Of a stretch of 64,000 bases of DNA, positions 9,765-24,000 are shown piece after piece. Origin of the DNA: Brassica napus (lineage: Eukaryota > Streptophyta > Magnoliopsida > Brassicales > Brassicaceae); contig NC_063446.1 in the NCBI RefSeq assembly GCF_020379485.1, forward strand, positions 14,816,471 to 14,880,470. Direction: 5' to 3'. Below the pieces are notes generated by a model. That model made no database searches and was not told the DNA's origin. It saw only the letters and a list, made by a program, of their open reading frames with translations. The translations under genes were made by a program, and so were the position numbers. Positions within the stretch are counted from its first letter, which is position 1. Each line of letters opens with the position of its first letter.

Positions 9765-10780
9765 GTCTGGCTCATGACCCGTAAGTAATTGGGTGGTGAA
9801 TATCTATGCTCACTAGATGGTCTGATGCGAATCAGTTCCGTTGCATGTAAAACTGCATTTCCCCATGCTGATACCGGAAGTTGAGACTTCATAAGTAATG
9901 GACGGGCTATCAGCTGGATACGTTTAATGATGGATTCGGCCAAGCCGTTCTGTGTATGGACATGTGCCACGGAGTGTTCTACTTTTACCCCCATGGACAT
10001 ACAATATTCATTAAATGCCTGGGACATGAATTCACCAGCATTGTCTAGACGTATAGTCTTAAGAGGAAAATCTGGAAAATGTGCTCTCAGCCTTATCATC
10101 TGAGCAAGCAGCCGTGCAAAGGCTAGGTTCCGAGTGGATAGCAGACATACATGCGACCATCTGGTCGATGCATCAATGAGGAGCATGAAGTATCTAAACG
10201 TCCCACAAGGTGGGTGTATTGGTCCACATATATCTCTTTGGATCCTTTCCAGAAAGTTTAAGGTTTCTTTATTAACCTTGGCTGGTGATGGCCTAGTTAT
10301 GAGTTTCCCTTGTGCACATGCTACACATGTGAGATTTCGTGGGATCACTCCTTTAAATGTGTGCCCTTGTGAATTCATCATCAATTTTCGCATCATTCCT
10401 GTTCCGGGATGGCCAAGCCGGGATGCCCTTGTGAATTCATCATCTGAGCAAGCAGCCGTGCAAAGGCTAGGTTCCGAGTGGATAGCAGACATACATGCGA
10501 CCATCTGGTCGATGCATCAATGAGGACCATGAAGTATCTAAACGTCCCACAAGGTGGGTGTATTGGTCCACATATATCTCCTTGGATCCTTTCCAGAAAG
10601 TTTAAGGTTTCTTTATTAACCTTGGCTGGTGATGGCCTAGTTATGAGTTTCCCTTGTGCACATGCTACACATGTGAGATTTCGTGGGATCACTCCTTTAA
10701 ATGTGTGCCCTTGTGAATTCATCATCAATTTCGCATCATTCCTGTTCCGGGATGGCCAAGCCGGTTATGCCATAAAGTGA
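9765..10780 (-). pseudogene. Copia integrase domain, broken by a tandem duplication
   Basis: Shows the HHCC zinc-binding region (LGHPGTGMMRKL ... CVACAQGK) followed by the DDE core (RDICGP, LIDASTRW, RLDNAGEF) and the QNGLAES segment. The stretch from the zinc-binding region into the core is present twice because of a 344-bp tandem duplication. As 344 is not a multiple of three, the frame is broken. The 3' side loses frame relative to RT near 9790. No active integrase can come from this copy. Confidence 0.85.
10100..10779. repeat. 344-bp tandem duplication inside integrase
   Basis: CTGAGCAAGCAGCCGTGC begins at 10100 and again at 10444. About 336 bp follow with only a few differences (for example CAATTTTCGC versus CAATTTCGC). 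The junction near 10415-10443 contains TGCCCTTGTGAATTCATCATC-like sequence also found just inside the unit, suggesting microhomology-mediated or replication-slippage origin. Confidence 0.9.
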
Positions 10781-10823
10781 ATAGCTCGGAGGTGTTTGCC
10801 TCGACCATGCTGATCCTTGCATA

Positions 10824-11195
10824 TTATAGACCAGTAGACATTGCGGGCATAGTCTCTAGGATCTTTTTATTGCCTTTGGTGATCAAAGTTATGTTAAGGA
10901 TTTCTTTGTTTCCTTCTTCCCATGTTTCAAGGTGGAAACCATTCAATCTTATATCCTTGAAACTCAATAAGCTTCTTCTAGAGCTTGGGGAATACAAGGC
11001 GGTTTTGATCTCTAGGTGAGTGCCCTTGGGCATCATCACATAGGCCTGGCCGTGACCTTTAATCAGGCTAGCCTCACCCGCAATGGTTTGTACCTTTGCA
11101 CTTTGCATTGTGAGATTCATAAAGTACCTTTTGTCTCTAAGGATTGTATGACTTGTGCCACTATCCACCACAAGTATACTCATCTCATCATTCAT
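10824..11195 (-). pseudogene. Copia aspartic protease region
   Basis: The minus-strand frame contains VVDSGTSHTI, the D-S-G active-site motif of retroviral-type aspartic proteases, followed by the usual GQAYVMMPKG and LLSFKDIRLNGFH segments that lead into integrase. It is separated from the gag frame by about 125 bp of AT-rich sequence with stops (11196-11319), so gag and protease are not in one frame here. The end toward integrase is interrupted by the duplication. Confidence 0.8.
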
Positions 11196-11319
11196 TTCTA
11201 TAAATAAAATTTAGAGACTTTATAAGATCTTTAAAACTTTTATTATTATAAATTTCATTACATAAAATAAAAACACCAAATCAAAGACATAAAGCAATAA
11301 GACAATGTGATTCGAAAAA

Positions 11320-12402
11320 CTAGTCCTTTAGACAGTCGGATGTCTCAAAATCCATTTGGTCATCTTTGTTGTCCCTGTCGGATTCATTGTCAGCATCATA
11401 TCCATATCCTTTGTCATCATGACCGTTTTCTTGGATCATGTTTGCCTCTGGGTTCTTGTTCTTGAGGCTCTCTTGATAGAGTTCGCACAAGTGTTTCGGA
11501 GTTCTGCAGTTCTCGGCCCAATGGTTGTCCATCCCTCATCTGTGACATAATGACTTGGACGTGTAAGATGGTTTGGATATGCCACCTCGTCCACGGCCAT
11601 AACTCCCTCGGCCCCGACCGTAATTGGAACCACGACCACGGTTATTGTGGTTTCCTTTTCGGCCGGTTGAGTAGTTGTCTCGACCGTTATGATTGTCACG
11701 CCTACGCCCCCTGTACCCACCACGGCTATTGCCGTATGGTTTCCTGTTGTCTTGGGTGTAGTAGGTCTCTTTGGGATCTTTCTTTTCAACCTCATGGGCT
11801 TCGGGTAATGGTGCTGTCCCGGCCGGTCTAGCTCCACTATTCTTCATAAGAAGCTCATTGTTTGCTTCGTCCAAGAGTAGACATGAGATCAGATCAGTAT
11901 ATGTGGCAAAACCTTTTGTTCTATATTGCTGTTGCAACACAGAATTCGACTGATTAAAAGTCGTGTAGGTCTTTTCAAGCATCATCACATCGGAGACTTC
12001 TTCACCACAAAGCCTTAGTATTGAAACTATCTTGAACAAGGCTGAATTATACTCATCCACCGACTTATAGTCCATGAATTTGAGATGCATCCAGTCGTGC
12101 CTTGCCTTTGGAAGCAACACCATCTTTTGGTGATCATATCTGTGCTTTAAAGCATTCCAAAGATCCAATGGATTCTCAATCGTCATGTACTGATCTTTAA
12201 GACCTTCAATGAGATGATGGCGCATAAAGCTTATGGCCCTGTATCTATTCTTTTCATTCTCATTGTTGTCCTCGATGATAGTATCACCGAGTCCCTTGGA
12301 CTTTAGACTAATCCTTGTATCTAGCGCCCACTGCAAGTAATTGTCTCCGGAGAGATTAAGGGCTGCGTAGTCTCTGTTTGCTATTTTCGACATCTGATTC
12401 AC
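11320..12402 (-). pseudogene. Copia gag with an internal stop codon
   Basis: Starts at 12402 (MNQMSKIANRDY). The UBN2-type capsid region includes LSGDNYLQWALD, LWNALKHRYDHQK and CLLLDEANNELLMKN. An RG/GR-rich basic stretch follows. The CCHC zinc knuckle should read C-x2-C-x4-H-x4-C, but its second cysteine codon is TGA (11536-11538), giving CHR-stop-GMDNHWAENC. The same frame continues to the next stop at 11320. This looks like a single TGT-to-TGA change. Confidence 0.88.
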
Positions 12403-13415
12403 ATTATCATATAAGATTTTAGATTCACAATGTGATCACGTGGCCGCAGGATATAAGCAAGCTCGGCCACAACACGTCTTATGCATTTATGATGTTCAAA
12501 CAATACTAATCGACCATGGTGCTATCAATCATGAGCCACACGGCCCTATAGGTTTACTAATGCAATCAACCTAAGCTCGTGTGATCTATATGCTGGCCGA
12601 TCTTGTTTTAACCCATTGTAAATGCAATATCATGTTCGGATTCATGCAAAACGATTTAAACATTCTTATGATCCCTAGGGTTTTCAATCTTTAAATTCTA
12701 TCAACTTATGTTTAAGGTTTCAAGGCCTTAAGTATTTGTATTTAATTCAAGCAATCTAATCATTCCTAAACCTCAAATCAAATAAGAAATCAAACAATCA
12801 AGATCAATCTTAAAATCGGACACTAGCTTCTTTTAGGGTTTTCGATTCCTTGATTAGGGTTTGCCATGTTTCAGATTTAATCAATCAACATACAATCAGG
12901 TTCTAATTGGAATCGATTTATGTTTCTAGTTTTAAGACTTGTCGATTTTAATCTTATGGTTTCTTTTAGGGTTTCATCAAGACATTGTTTCCATAATGAT
13001 GGAATTAGGGTTCTTATTGTTCTAGGTTCTCAGATTATGTTTATACCTTTGTTTCGTAGGGGATTTAGAACCGGACCACCTGAGAATGGATGAAACTTCG
13101 AGCTGAGATGATCGGACGCTTGCTGCCTCCTATCGGGTCGCGGATGAGGTCGATCGCGGGCTGGAGGCGTCTAGGCTGCGAGCTGTTCGGGGATCGGATC
13201 GTCTCGGGTCGGTCGCGGACTTCGGGTTCGATCGCGAGCTGGATGGCGGTTCTTCTGATCTGGAACATGATCTGAGAAGCTTTAGGTTTCAAGATTGATC
13301 TCCTGAGTTCTTAGATGAACAAGATTAGGATTAGGGTTTAAGTTTTTAGTCGCCGGTTTAGGCTTTTAGGTTTCGATTTTGGTCTCAGGGTTCAGAGGCT
13401 ATCGTGCTGATAATG
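12403..13415 (-). other. Copia 5' untranslated leader
   Basis: The internal region between the 5' LTR and the gag start. It has no coding role that I can see. A GC-rich patch at about 13090-13270 has repeated GGTCG/GATCGCG motifs and could be structured RNA for packaging or dimerisation; that is inference only. Confidence 0.5.
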
Positions 13416-13698
13416 TGTTGTGAACAAAGGTAAAATCGTGTGTGTTTTTCTCTGTCTTATTACTCAATCAAAGTGGTCCCTTATATAGGGGTTACAAGGA
13501 ATAGATAAAAGGAAAGTGTACAAATCATTATCCTAAAGGAAAAAGGAAAACTTCTTAAAGATAAACATGAAGAGATAAATGGAAACATTCTAAGACTAAA
13601 GTCGGCCACTCTCTCTCCCTTTGGACCGCCGACTCTCTCTCTCTCCATGGGCCACGGTTTGGCCATTTGGTTACTAGCAATCCATATTGTTCATAACA
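13416..13698 (-). repeat. 5' LTR of the Copia element
   Basis: 283 bp, mate of 6902-7184. As the upstream LTR on the minus strand it would hold the element's promoter. A TATATAGG motif lies inside (about 13482-13489). It is followed outside by the GAAAC target duplication. Confidence 0.95.
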
Positions 13699-13703
13699 GA
13701 AAC

Positions 13704-14238
13704 AACAGATTTTTGGTAGAGTTAGCAGAGGTTAATATATATACACATATACATATATAAAAATTAAAATCCTAATCTAGATTAATTTGTTTTTCAATTG
13801 TATGGTATCAACATATGTTAACAATTAATTTTGTTCGACCAATAAATATAAATTTCAATGATAACATACGAAAAACTATTACATTCTAATATATTTAATT
13901 TAAATACTATAACAAAATAAAATAATAATTAAATTAGTCTCTGCGTATACTTTACTTAATCTTCGATTTTTTGGTAATTCGAAGTCGGGGGTTAATGTCC
14001 GACTATCGTCTCCGTGTTACAGCTTTTTTCTATTAATCAAATCAAAACCTTTAAAGAGGCCTCTCAACTAAAACCATATAGACTTAATTAATCGAGTGGG
14101 CCTTTGAAGACCCTCTCTTAATAGGCCTAAAACCGTAATGGGCTCTCATCCACCGTAGAAAGCGATAGACTTCTCTCCTCCTCCTTCGATCGTTTTTCTC
14201 CGCTGCATTTGTGAGAGAGTGAGTTAGTGAGAGAGAAA
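13704..14238. other. Intergenic DNA and SFGH promoter/leader
   Basis: AT-rich to about 13960, then less so up to the SFGH start. A CT-rich stretch (about 14171-14206, TCTCTCCTCCTCC) followed by GAGAGAGTGAG forms a plausible 5'-UTR. No other gene is seen. Confidence 0.45.
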
Positions 14239-15902
14239 ATGGAGTCTGGGCTAAGCGAGATCGGAAGCACGAAGATGTTCGATGGCTTCAACAAAAGATA
14301 CAAACACTACAGTGAGACACTTGGCTGTTCCATGACTTTCTCCATCTACTTCCCTCCTTCTGCTTCATCTTCCCGTAGATCCCCTGTATGCTATCTTCAC
14401 TACTTTGATCTCAGTTTTAGTTATTTAGATCAATCTTCCTCTGTAAAGCTCTGATCTTTTTTTGTAAAAGTAGACAAGGTTTATCTTCAGCATCCATCTC
14501 GATGGTCTGTGTTCTCTGTGTTTCGATCAAAGAAGCAGACTTTAAGTTTTGCATTGGTTTGAACACGCTGTGATGCCAAAGTCATTTTTTTTTATTGGCA
14601 GGTGCTTTACTGGCTCTCTGGCCTCACCTGCACTGACGAGAACTTCATCATCAAGTCAGGAGCTCAACGTGCTGCTTCCACTCGCGGCATTGCTCTTGTT
14701 GTCCCAGATACTTCTCCAAGTTAGCCACTGTCTATAATGTCTTTGCGTTTTGTACATGATTTTTATTATAACCTATCTTCCCTGATGGTTTTGATATTTG
14801 TAGGAGGATTAAATATTGAAGGGGAAGCAGACAGCTACGACTTCGGTGTAGGTATGCTGTGCAACGTTACATGCCTCTAGTTTACATTCCGACACAGTTT
14901 TTGTTCTGACTATGTTGTAGCTTTGAACTTATTGGTTGGATTTTGATAGTTAGTATTCAGGTTTTGCAATGAAGTTTTTTTCTTTCCTTACCTGTTTAGG
15001 AGCTGGATTTTACCTCAATGCTACTCAGGAGAAGTGGAAGAACTGGCGTATGTATGACTATATTGTCAAAGAGTTGCCGAAACTCCTGAGTGGTAACTTT
15101 ACTCAGCTTGACACAACAAGGGCATCTATCTCTGGACACTCCATGGGTGGGCATGGAGCTCTTACTATTTACCTGAAGAACCTCGATAAGTATAAGGTAT
15201 TATTTTTCTGTATTGCTTGTGGCACTCCAATGTTGAATGCAATGCTTTGAACTTGGAAATTTGGAATGGGTGTGTGGATAATATGTTTCAGCATAAGATT
15301 TTTTTACTCGTTGATCATTTACTAAAAAGTGTATGTGCGTATGTGTGGCATTTTTCAGTCTGTGTCAGCATTTGCACCAATTGCCAATCCCATAAACTGC
15401 CAGTGGGGACAGAAAGCATTCACCAATTATCTAGGTGACAACAAGGCTGCTTGGGAGGTAATATAACCTTACTAGATTTGATTCTGTATGCATATAGCCG
15501 CCAAACTATATTGATTTCATTCTCTGCGTTTCTCTGAATCTCAGGAATACGATGCCACTTGTCTTATTTCAAAGTTCAACAATCTGTCTGCCACAATTCT
15601 TATTGATCAGGTATATACCCTATCACAGCATGGTCTTCTATGTCTTCACTTGCTGCTTATGAACACGCATGAGTAGTGTATTCATCTCCATGTGTCCTAA
15701 AACACTGTTTTGTTAAATGCAGGGAGAAAACGACCAGTTCTTCCCTGATCAGTTATTGCCAAACAAGTTTGAAGAGGCTTGCAAGAAAGTGAATGCGCCG
15801 CTCTTACTGCGTCTGCACCCAGGATACGACCACTCCTACTACTTTATTGCAACCTTCATCGAAGACCACATCACTCACCATTCTCAAGCTCTTAAGCTGT
15901 AG
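14239..15902 (+). CDS. SFGH: S-formylglutathione hydrolase
   Basis: Hydrolyses S-formylglutathione to formate and glutathione, the second step of glutathione-dependent formaldehyde detoxification; the enzyme is a cytosolic serine esterase of the esterase D family. Seven exons with canonical borders: 14239-14385, 14602-14719, 14804-14851, 15000-15196, 15359-15457, 15545-15610, 15723-15902. Together they give 284 residues, the usual family length, with no stops. Landmarks: [14 protein letters not shown] (oxyanion region), [10 protein letters not shown] with the nucleophilic Ser, GENDQFF with the catalytic Asp, and GYDHSYYF with the catalytic His. An AATAAA-like signal lies at 15960-15966. It converges with CKX1 and resembles At2g41530. 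It appears fully functional. Confidence 0.96.
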
Positions 15903-16309
15903 CTCACTCCAGTTGCTCGATATCATCATCCAGCATTGGCTTTGTCCACATATTAATATCAATAAAAGGAAGTGGACTTGTTATGTTTTGTGTTCAATAA
16001 CTGTTTTGTGAGGTGTGTTTGTCTTCTATAATAAAAAGATCTTCAGTTCCATGATATTGGACCATTATAAGAGTCGAACATCATACATAGCCTTCCTCAT
16101 TTACAATGGCACAAAACAGAGATAGATATGTATAACCCTACTTAGTTACTAGAGCATCATACCTAGCTGATTGCTTTACAAAAGAAAGAAACAAAAAATA
16201 AGAATTTATCACTCTCTTGCTGTCTAGCTGAGCCGTTTAGAATGAACACTGGAAACTTTTACGTTTGTGATTTACAGGTTGGTGGCCTCTGCATGATAGC
16301 CTCTTTGGC

Positions 16310-18349
<2,040 letters not shown>

Positions 18350-19233
18350 TTTTACTTTCTTGAGAATAACTGAAAAGACTGATAGGGAGGATGATATGGA
18401 GGAAGTAGAGGTAAACTTGAGGTTTAGAGAACTCTCAAGAAAAAAAGAGAGAGTAGAGAAGAGAATTTAAAGGAAAGTTTTGGGCGGTACAGTCATATAC
18501 TTGTACATGTTCACTATATAGCTGTAATGCCATTACTTTTTGTCTCTTTCTCTTAATTAAGGCATCTTTATGACGTTTTATTTTGTGTTGCATACTTTAC
18601 ATATGAAAGTTACTAAAATATATTTTGTTTTACTGCATAGTTTTTTCTTCTTGTTATTTTACTTTGTCTCTTGGCTACACTTAGCGTCAGAGCATGTACA
18701 GTAGGGCCCCTACTTGGGTCTCTCATGGTACTTGAGCTCAGTTTGTGGGATGAGAATCTTGCCCACCTCCCTCTACACTCACTCTAGTGACCTCATTGGA
18801 TCATGCATATTGGACCATTTTTGCATCAGTTTATCTTGTCAGCTCTTGCAGTTTTTGTGTTTGACTATTAAGTTTGGAACTAAGTTACCCCTTAGGACCA
18901 AACATCAACATTGGCTACCATTCCTTTCAGGATGGATGCAGCAGAGCTGTTTGAAACACATTATGTGACCAAGAATTTTTTTGTTCCAGATTATTAGTAG
19001 AAAATAATAATCTTGTTGCATATCAATGTTTCCATGGTGCATTTCATGTGTACCTTCGCTTGCCATAAGTTTCAGCATGACATATTGAAGTGGGCATATA
19101 AAAGATTCTAGTCTTCTGTTGTTAATGGTGGTCCTCACATACCAAGTAAGGCCTTGTCATGATATTTCTTCAAGAGTAATTAAATCTTAGTTGTGATATG
19201 TGCTCTTTACTCAAAGTTATCATATTAAAAGGC
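18350..19233. other. CKX1 upstream region and intergenic DNA
   Basis: Contains the CKX1 leader and promoter (to about 18700) and then AT-rich sequence with no recognisable gene. A short stretch at about 18690-18720 (AGCATGTACAGTAGGGCCCC) resembles termini of small plant DNA elements but has no clear partner. Confidence 0.35.
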
Positions 19234-19243
19234 TGGTTTATAG

Positions 19244-19246
<3 letters not shown>

Positions 19247-19284
<38 letters not shown>

Positions 19285-19292
19285 GACAAAGA
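19247..19292 (-). mobile_element. Extremely 5'-truncated retroposon (poly-A tail only)
   Basis: A run of 37 T followed by GGACAAAGA is bounded by a perfect 13-bp direct repeat, TGGTTTATAGAGA (19234-19246 and 19293-19305). Read on the minus strand it is TCTTTGTCC followed by A37, that is a LINE- or SINE-type 3' tail with target duplication and almost no body. Confidence 0.75.
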
Positions 19293-19305
19293 TGGTTTAT
19301 AGAGA

Positions 19306-20398
19306 GATAAGTTGAAAAACCAATACTAGTGTGGTACTTGCAACAAAGATATGTATAGTGTTGACTTTGTGGGCATATGTTGTGTCTTCAAATCGTATAC
19401 GTCATGTTCTTTTTGTTGTGTGATTGAAAGATGGCCTTGCATACACAGTCGGAGGCAAAGGCTGAACAATACTGTAATGCTGGTAGTCGAGTGACAGTTT
19501 GAACAAAGGAGGCACCGCGAATAAATTTATCAATTGATTTTGTTTGCTCATTTGAACAGGAGTGTTGTACACTGATAGGTTCATCTTTTTAACTTTCTTT
19601 ATAGTAATATCAAGTGGCATCAAACAAATATAGTCGTAGGATATAATGACTAAACGAGTCTATGAGACAAAAAGTTTACAGTAGCCAATTATGTCAATAG
19701 ATTTGCAGTGAATAACTACCCTTCGTCGTGTATCTGTCTTATGTGACTTGTGTGCAATTAAAAGCAGTGGTCTAAGCATTATTACTTCTTTTTGAATCTC
19801 TTTTTTTTCTTCATGGTGCAGTGTTACATTCTATTTGATTTATTATATTCTTTTATATATTCATGATTACACTGTCCTGGGGGCATTGGCTAATTCATCT
19901 TTGTTTTTTTACGTAGCTCACAATACAATGGTCTATGTAGTGGACAATTATACAAAAGAAACAGCTGAAGATGAATTCTTCTAAGTGTTTAATGAGTTAA
20001 TTAGAAATAAAGTATGTAAGAAATCTCATTTATCAGAAGTAAATCGGTTTGATTACATAAATGAAAGAAGGTTAACAATGTAGCGAGCTCGCTAACGAAT
20101 CAGACTCGAAATATAAAGACTAGTAGGAGAATTTTGAATTCGAGTATTTATATTTATAGAATCTCTCTAAGTGCTTTGGGAGAAAAGATGGATTCTCACA
20201 TCGTTGAATGAGGAGGCTTCCTTTTATAGATGAAATGACACTCCAAATACGACCGAGAAGAAAATTTGCCTTCCTTGTTGATGGCGTCATATATTTATTT
20301 CTGATTTCGATGAGATCATATATATTCGATGTGAAGCGGATGCTCCAGGCCCCGTCCCGAAGATATTTAATGCTTGCAGACTGTATCATTCATACTTT
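19306..20398. other. Intergenic DNA, no gene recognised
   Basis: AT-rich non-coding sequence. No splice-compatible coding blocks, TIRs or long repeats were found by eye. Confidence 0.4.
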
Positions 20399-21060
20399 GT
20401 AGGCAGAGGCGGCCCTGGCCGAAAGCAGAGGAAACATGTGCTTGCGGCCGCCTTTGTAATAAGTAAAATATCGGCCACAGTTTTTAAAACTCCGTGTTGG
20501 TCTAGTGGTCTACATGCATATTTTCTCAACACCTTATGGTGGGTTCTAATCCCTTCTCCTGCATTACATGCCACATTTTTTGGTTTTTGCTTGTAGCTCT
20601 TAAATTTGTAGGACCGGCTCTGTTTGTGGATTATCAGATATGCCTTTGCGCAAGTGGTCTTGCTCGTGTCAGCATCGCGCCTACATTACTATTGTACGCT
20701 TCAAGAGAGCAAACTCAACTTCAACCAGTGGTTCTGCGGAGCCACTGGTTATTTAAGATGGGAGAAACTGCTTCTAATATTTTTTTCAAAATTCTATATA
20801 AAACATAGAATAATTTCAATTATGCCCCTATGTTTATAGCAATTTACCCTTAGTACTTTAAATAAAAATAATTTTTCCCCTACAAAATATTTTTCTGCAT
20901 CCGCGCCCGCCTCCAACAGAAACTTTTTTTACTGCACATGTAAGAAACTCATTTTTCTATGTTTAGACGTATGCATATCAGAGCGTCGTAGTCTAGTGGC
21001 ACAAGCCTCTCTTCATGCTAAGCTTAACCGGTCAGTATCATGAATACATCAAGCTGTTTT
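20399..21060. mobile_element. Degenerate DNA-transposon/SINE-like sequence
   Basis: Starts with GCAGAGGCGGCCCTGGCC and a related GC-rich motif occurs near 20900 (CCGCGCCCGCCTCCA), roughly inverted, suggesting decayed element ends. Within it, TGGTCTAGTGGTCTAC (about 20498-20512) and GGGTTCTAATCCC (about 20541-20553) resemble the A and B boxes of a tRNA-derived SINE. A second A-box-like string, TAGTCTAGTGGCAC, lies near 20989. No tail or target duplication is clear. Confidence 0.3.
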
Positions 21061-24000
21061 TATTTATATATGAGTGCTATATTCTCCTATTTCTTGTTCT
21101 AGAGGATCAATGCATTATCAAAGAACAGCATGCAATTCAGTAGACCCCAAGTGAGTCCATTTCCGTACAGCAACATTATTGAACATTTAATCAACTTAGT
21201 GGCACTAAGCTGTTGTTTTTTTCTTTGTAAAGGTTTATTGTTCTGTGGGTGAATTCTTTTTAGTTGTTTATTTAGGCCTTGTCGAGTTTTTGCAGGTCTC
21301 AACGTAGTGTCACTTTCCACTCAAAAGTATCATTTATAATAATTCCACAGGTAAATCGCCGTGAAGATTGCAATAAAAAGATAGTTGGGGCATTAAGACT
21401 GTTTAAATGGCATCATGATGCGCCCAATATGATATTAAACCACCACCATTGCCGCAAAAAAATAAGGTTAGACTCCACAAACGTATTTAATCATTACTCT
21501 ATGTGATACATGAATCTCAATTTCCATCTCGTTTTTTTTTTGCCATTCTAAAAAACATTATGGCATAAATTGGATATAAAGTCGAAATATGCCAAATTAC
21601 CGTCTAAGATCCATAAGCATTACATTATAATAGATAAATAGATATTTCAGTTTCAACTTGTTGATACTAGAAAAAGAGAGAAATGGTCCCAAGATAGAAT
21701 GTTGAGGTGGTGATTGTGGAGTTGGGCTCATTGGCTAGTTCGTTGACATTAGGTTTCTCTTGTCTTCAATTATTATAGAGATACCTTTTTCTGCAGTGAT
21801 GGGTTATTTTCATTCTTTTGTTTCAGAAAACTATGTCTTCTTTCTCCTCCAGTTTTCATTTTTAAGTTCGAAATTTACTTACCAATCGCCTATATACTCG
21901 TATGTAGTTTCTAGACCATATTAGCTCCTTTTATTTCTGATATCAAATTGTTTTGGGGGTTAATTAATGCAAAGAGATCCTCCAAGCAAATCTTCAATTA
22001 ATATATGCTTTTTACTTGTATAAAGTTATCTATTTACTATTTAGGGTAAGTAAACAAATTATGTGTCTATTTAGGGGAAGAAAACAAATCAGTTTGTCTA
22101 TTAATGAATGTGTTTTAGCCTACTAAAGTTTAGCTCAAAATGTTCCTGACATTCACTGTATAACTTTTCATTTAAACTTTCTTTCTCAAGTTGTATAGAA
22201 TATACATTCAAATGTTTGCCATAGTTCACTAAAGAGAAAAAAACCTTATAATAGTTTGATTTTAATATCAAAGATTTGCTCTCAGGAATGAGTCTCATCG
22301 GCCAAACCCAAGCCGGCTTAATGGAGAGGGCAAACAGTGCACCACCTGCAATGTTAGAATATTTGATAACAAAAAGGGTTCAAATATCCATTTTTCTCTC
22401 ATAACAAGGGTCCAATTTTTTTTGTTATATTTATGATGTTGAATTTAGAAAAATATTTAAACGACATGGTTAAATTTTTTTAAAACCTAATAACTTTAAT
22501 TAAATTGTTTTAAAATTATATATTCTTCTAATGATAACTTGACAACATTATTAAAATTAATTAATTATAGGGTCTAAGAATATTTTTTGGCCCAAGGACC
22601 CTTCGTCTTGTTGAGCCGGCCCTGGTTAAACCTTGCATTAACCCTAGGACATATTTATAAGATTGTGTTTTGCTTTTCTATGCATCGATTGGTCTAAATG
22701 TATTTTATTTTATTTGTAATGTATACTTTATTAAAAAACTGAGAGTTTATTTACAAGGGTTTATTTGCTATCTAACCAAATTTTGAAATTGAATTATCAT
22801 ATGACATTGATTTTGACATTATTAACAAACTAACATTCAGCTCACATTTTGTCCGATTATACCCTTACTAGTAGCAAGTACCCGGTCATAAAAAGATAGA
22901 GTGGATGACCGATGACGTCGATGCTTTTTGCTATAGACATAAGTTAGTAACTACTATTTACTATCAAATCTTGTAATGAAGACACATTATACATTTATTT
23001 ACCAAAAACATATTTATTATAAATAGAATAATAAAAGACAATATATAATCTACAAGTCTGTGGGTGACTAAGAAGAAGATCAAATTGAGTTTGAAATTCT
23101 TATTTTATTTTGTAATATGAAAAACATTGTTATATTCTATTTAATAAAATTAGAATAGTATTGAATTTTGTATACGAAATAAAAATGATCTGCCACTACA
23201 AATTGAGTAAGTTGCTATTCAATTTATAGACTCCACCCAAACTTTCTACATACTAAATTCAACTCAACCTTAAATACTAAACTTTAGACCTTATAACTTC
23301 ACCCCACTCTCTAAATACTAAACTCTAAATCACAATCACTAAATCTTAAACCCAAATATTAAATCTCAAATCCAAATATCAAAATTTGAAAATAATGCAT
23401 AATATTTAGTAATGTTAAACTATACTATATAAATATAAATTATAGAAAAGAATTAAACTCAAAATTGGTAAGAATAGATTTGTCAAATAATCAAATTTAT
23501 GGAAGAGAAGACAATGGAAACATTGAAAGAGAGGCAACAGATGAAGTTGACAATTGCATATATGGACATAATTAAAGATTCACTGTTTCCTATCAAATCA
23601 CCAAAGATGCCAACGTCACACAGTTATTTACCGCATACTTCCTTTATAAGATATATAGTATGGACTCTCTAGGTCCATTTCATTTGTATACGTAAATTAA
23701 TAACATCGCACGTCGTATAAAAAATAATATGGAATACCGAATTGATAGATAAATAATATAAACTCTTATAAATAGAATAATCTCCACTAGTCCACTATAT
23801 AGTTTTTACTAGTTTACCGTGTTCAACACCTGTTACCCATATTTGACTTTCAATAATATAACCATAATATATTATTATTCGTAAATACTTAGTTTTGATT
23901 AATATGTATAAACCAATCGTTTTATAAAAATGATACAACAACAAAATATAACAAATATTTATTTATTGTACACCCATATTTATATTCTACTTTCACCAAA

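Larger units (their letters stand above)
6902..13698 (-). mobile_element. Ty1/copia LTR retrotransposon, nearly complete but defective
   Basis: A 6797-bp element flanked by the perfect 5-bp target duplication GAAAC (6897-6901 and 13699-13703). The two 283-bp LTRs (6902-7184 and 13416-13698) begin TGTTG and end AACA on the plus strand and differ at only three positions. Transcription is minus. Gene order in that direction is gag, protease, integrase, reverse transcriptase, RNase H, which defines Copia. A polypurine tract (AAGGGTGAG on the minus strand, 7185-7193) abuts the 3' LTR. The sequence next to the 5' LTR (CATTATCAGCACGA, minus) occupies the primer-binding position but is only a weak match to initiator tRNA-Met. 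Coding defects: a stop in the gag zinc knuckle, a 344-bp tandem duplication in integrase, and a frameshift between integrase and RT. Confidence 0.95.

Noticed and set aside
13090..13275. GC-rich open frames on both strands near the Copia 5' LTR
   Set aside because: They lie in the untranslated leader of the retrotransposon; openness reflects GC-rich composition.
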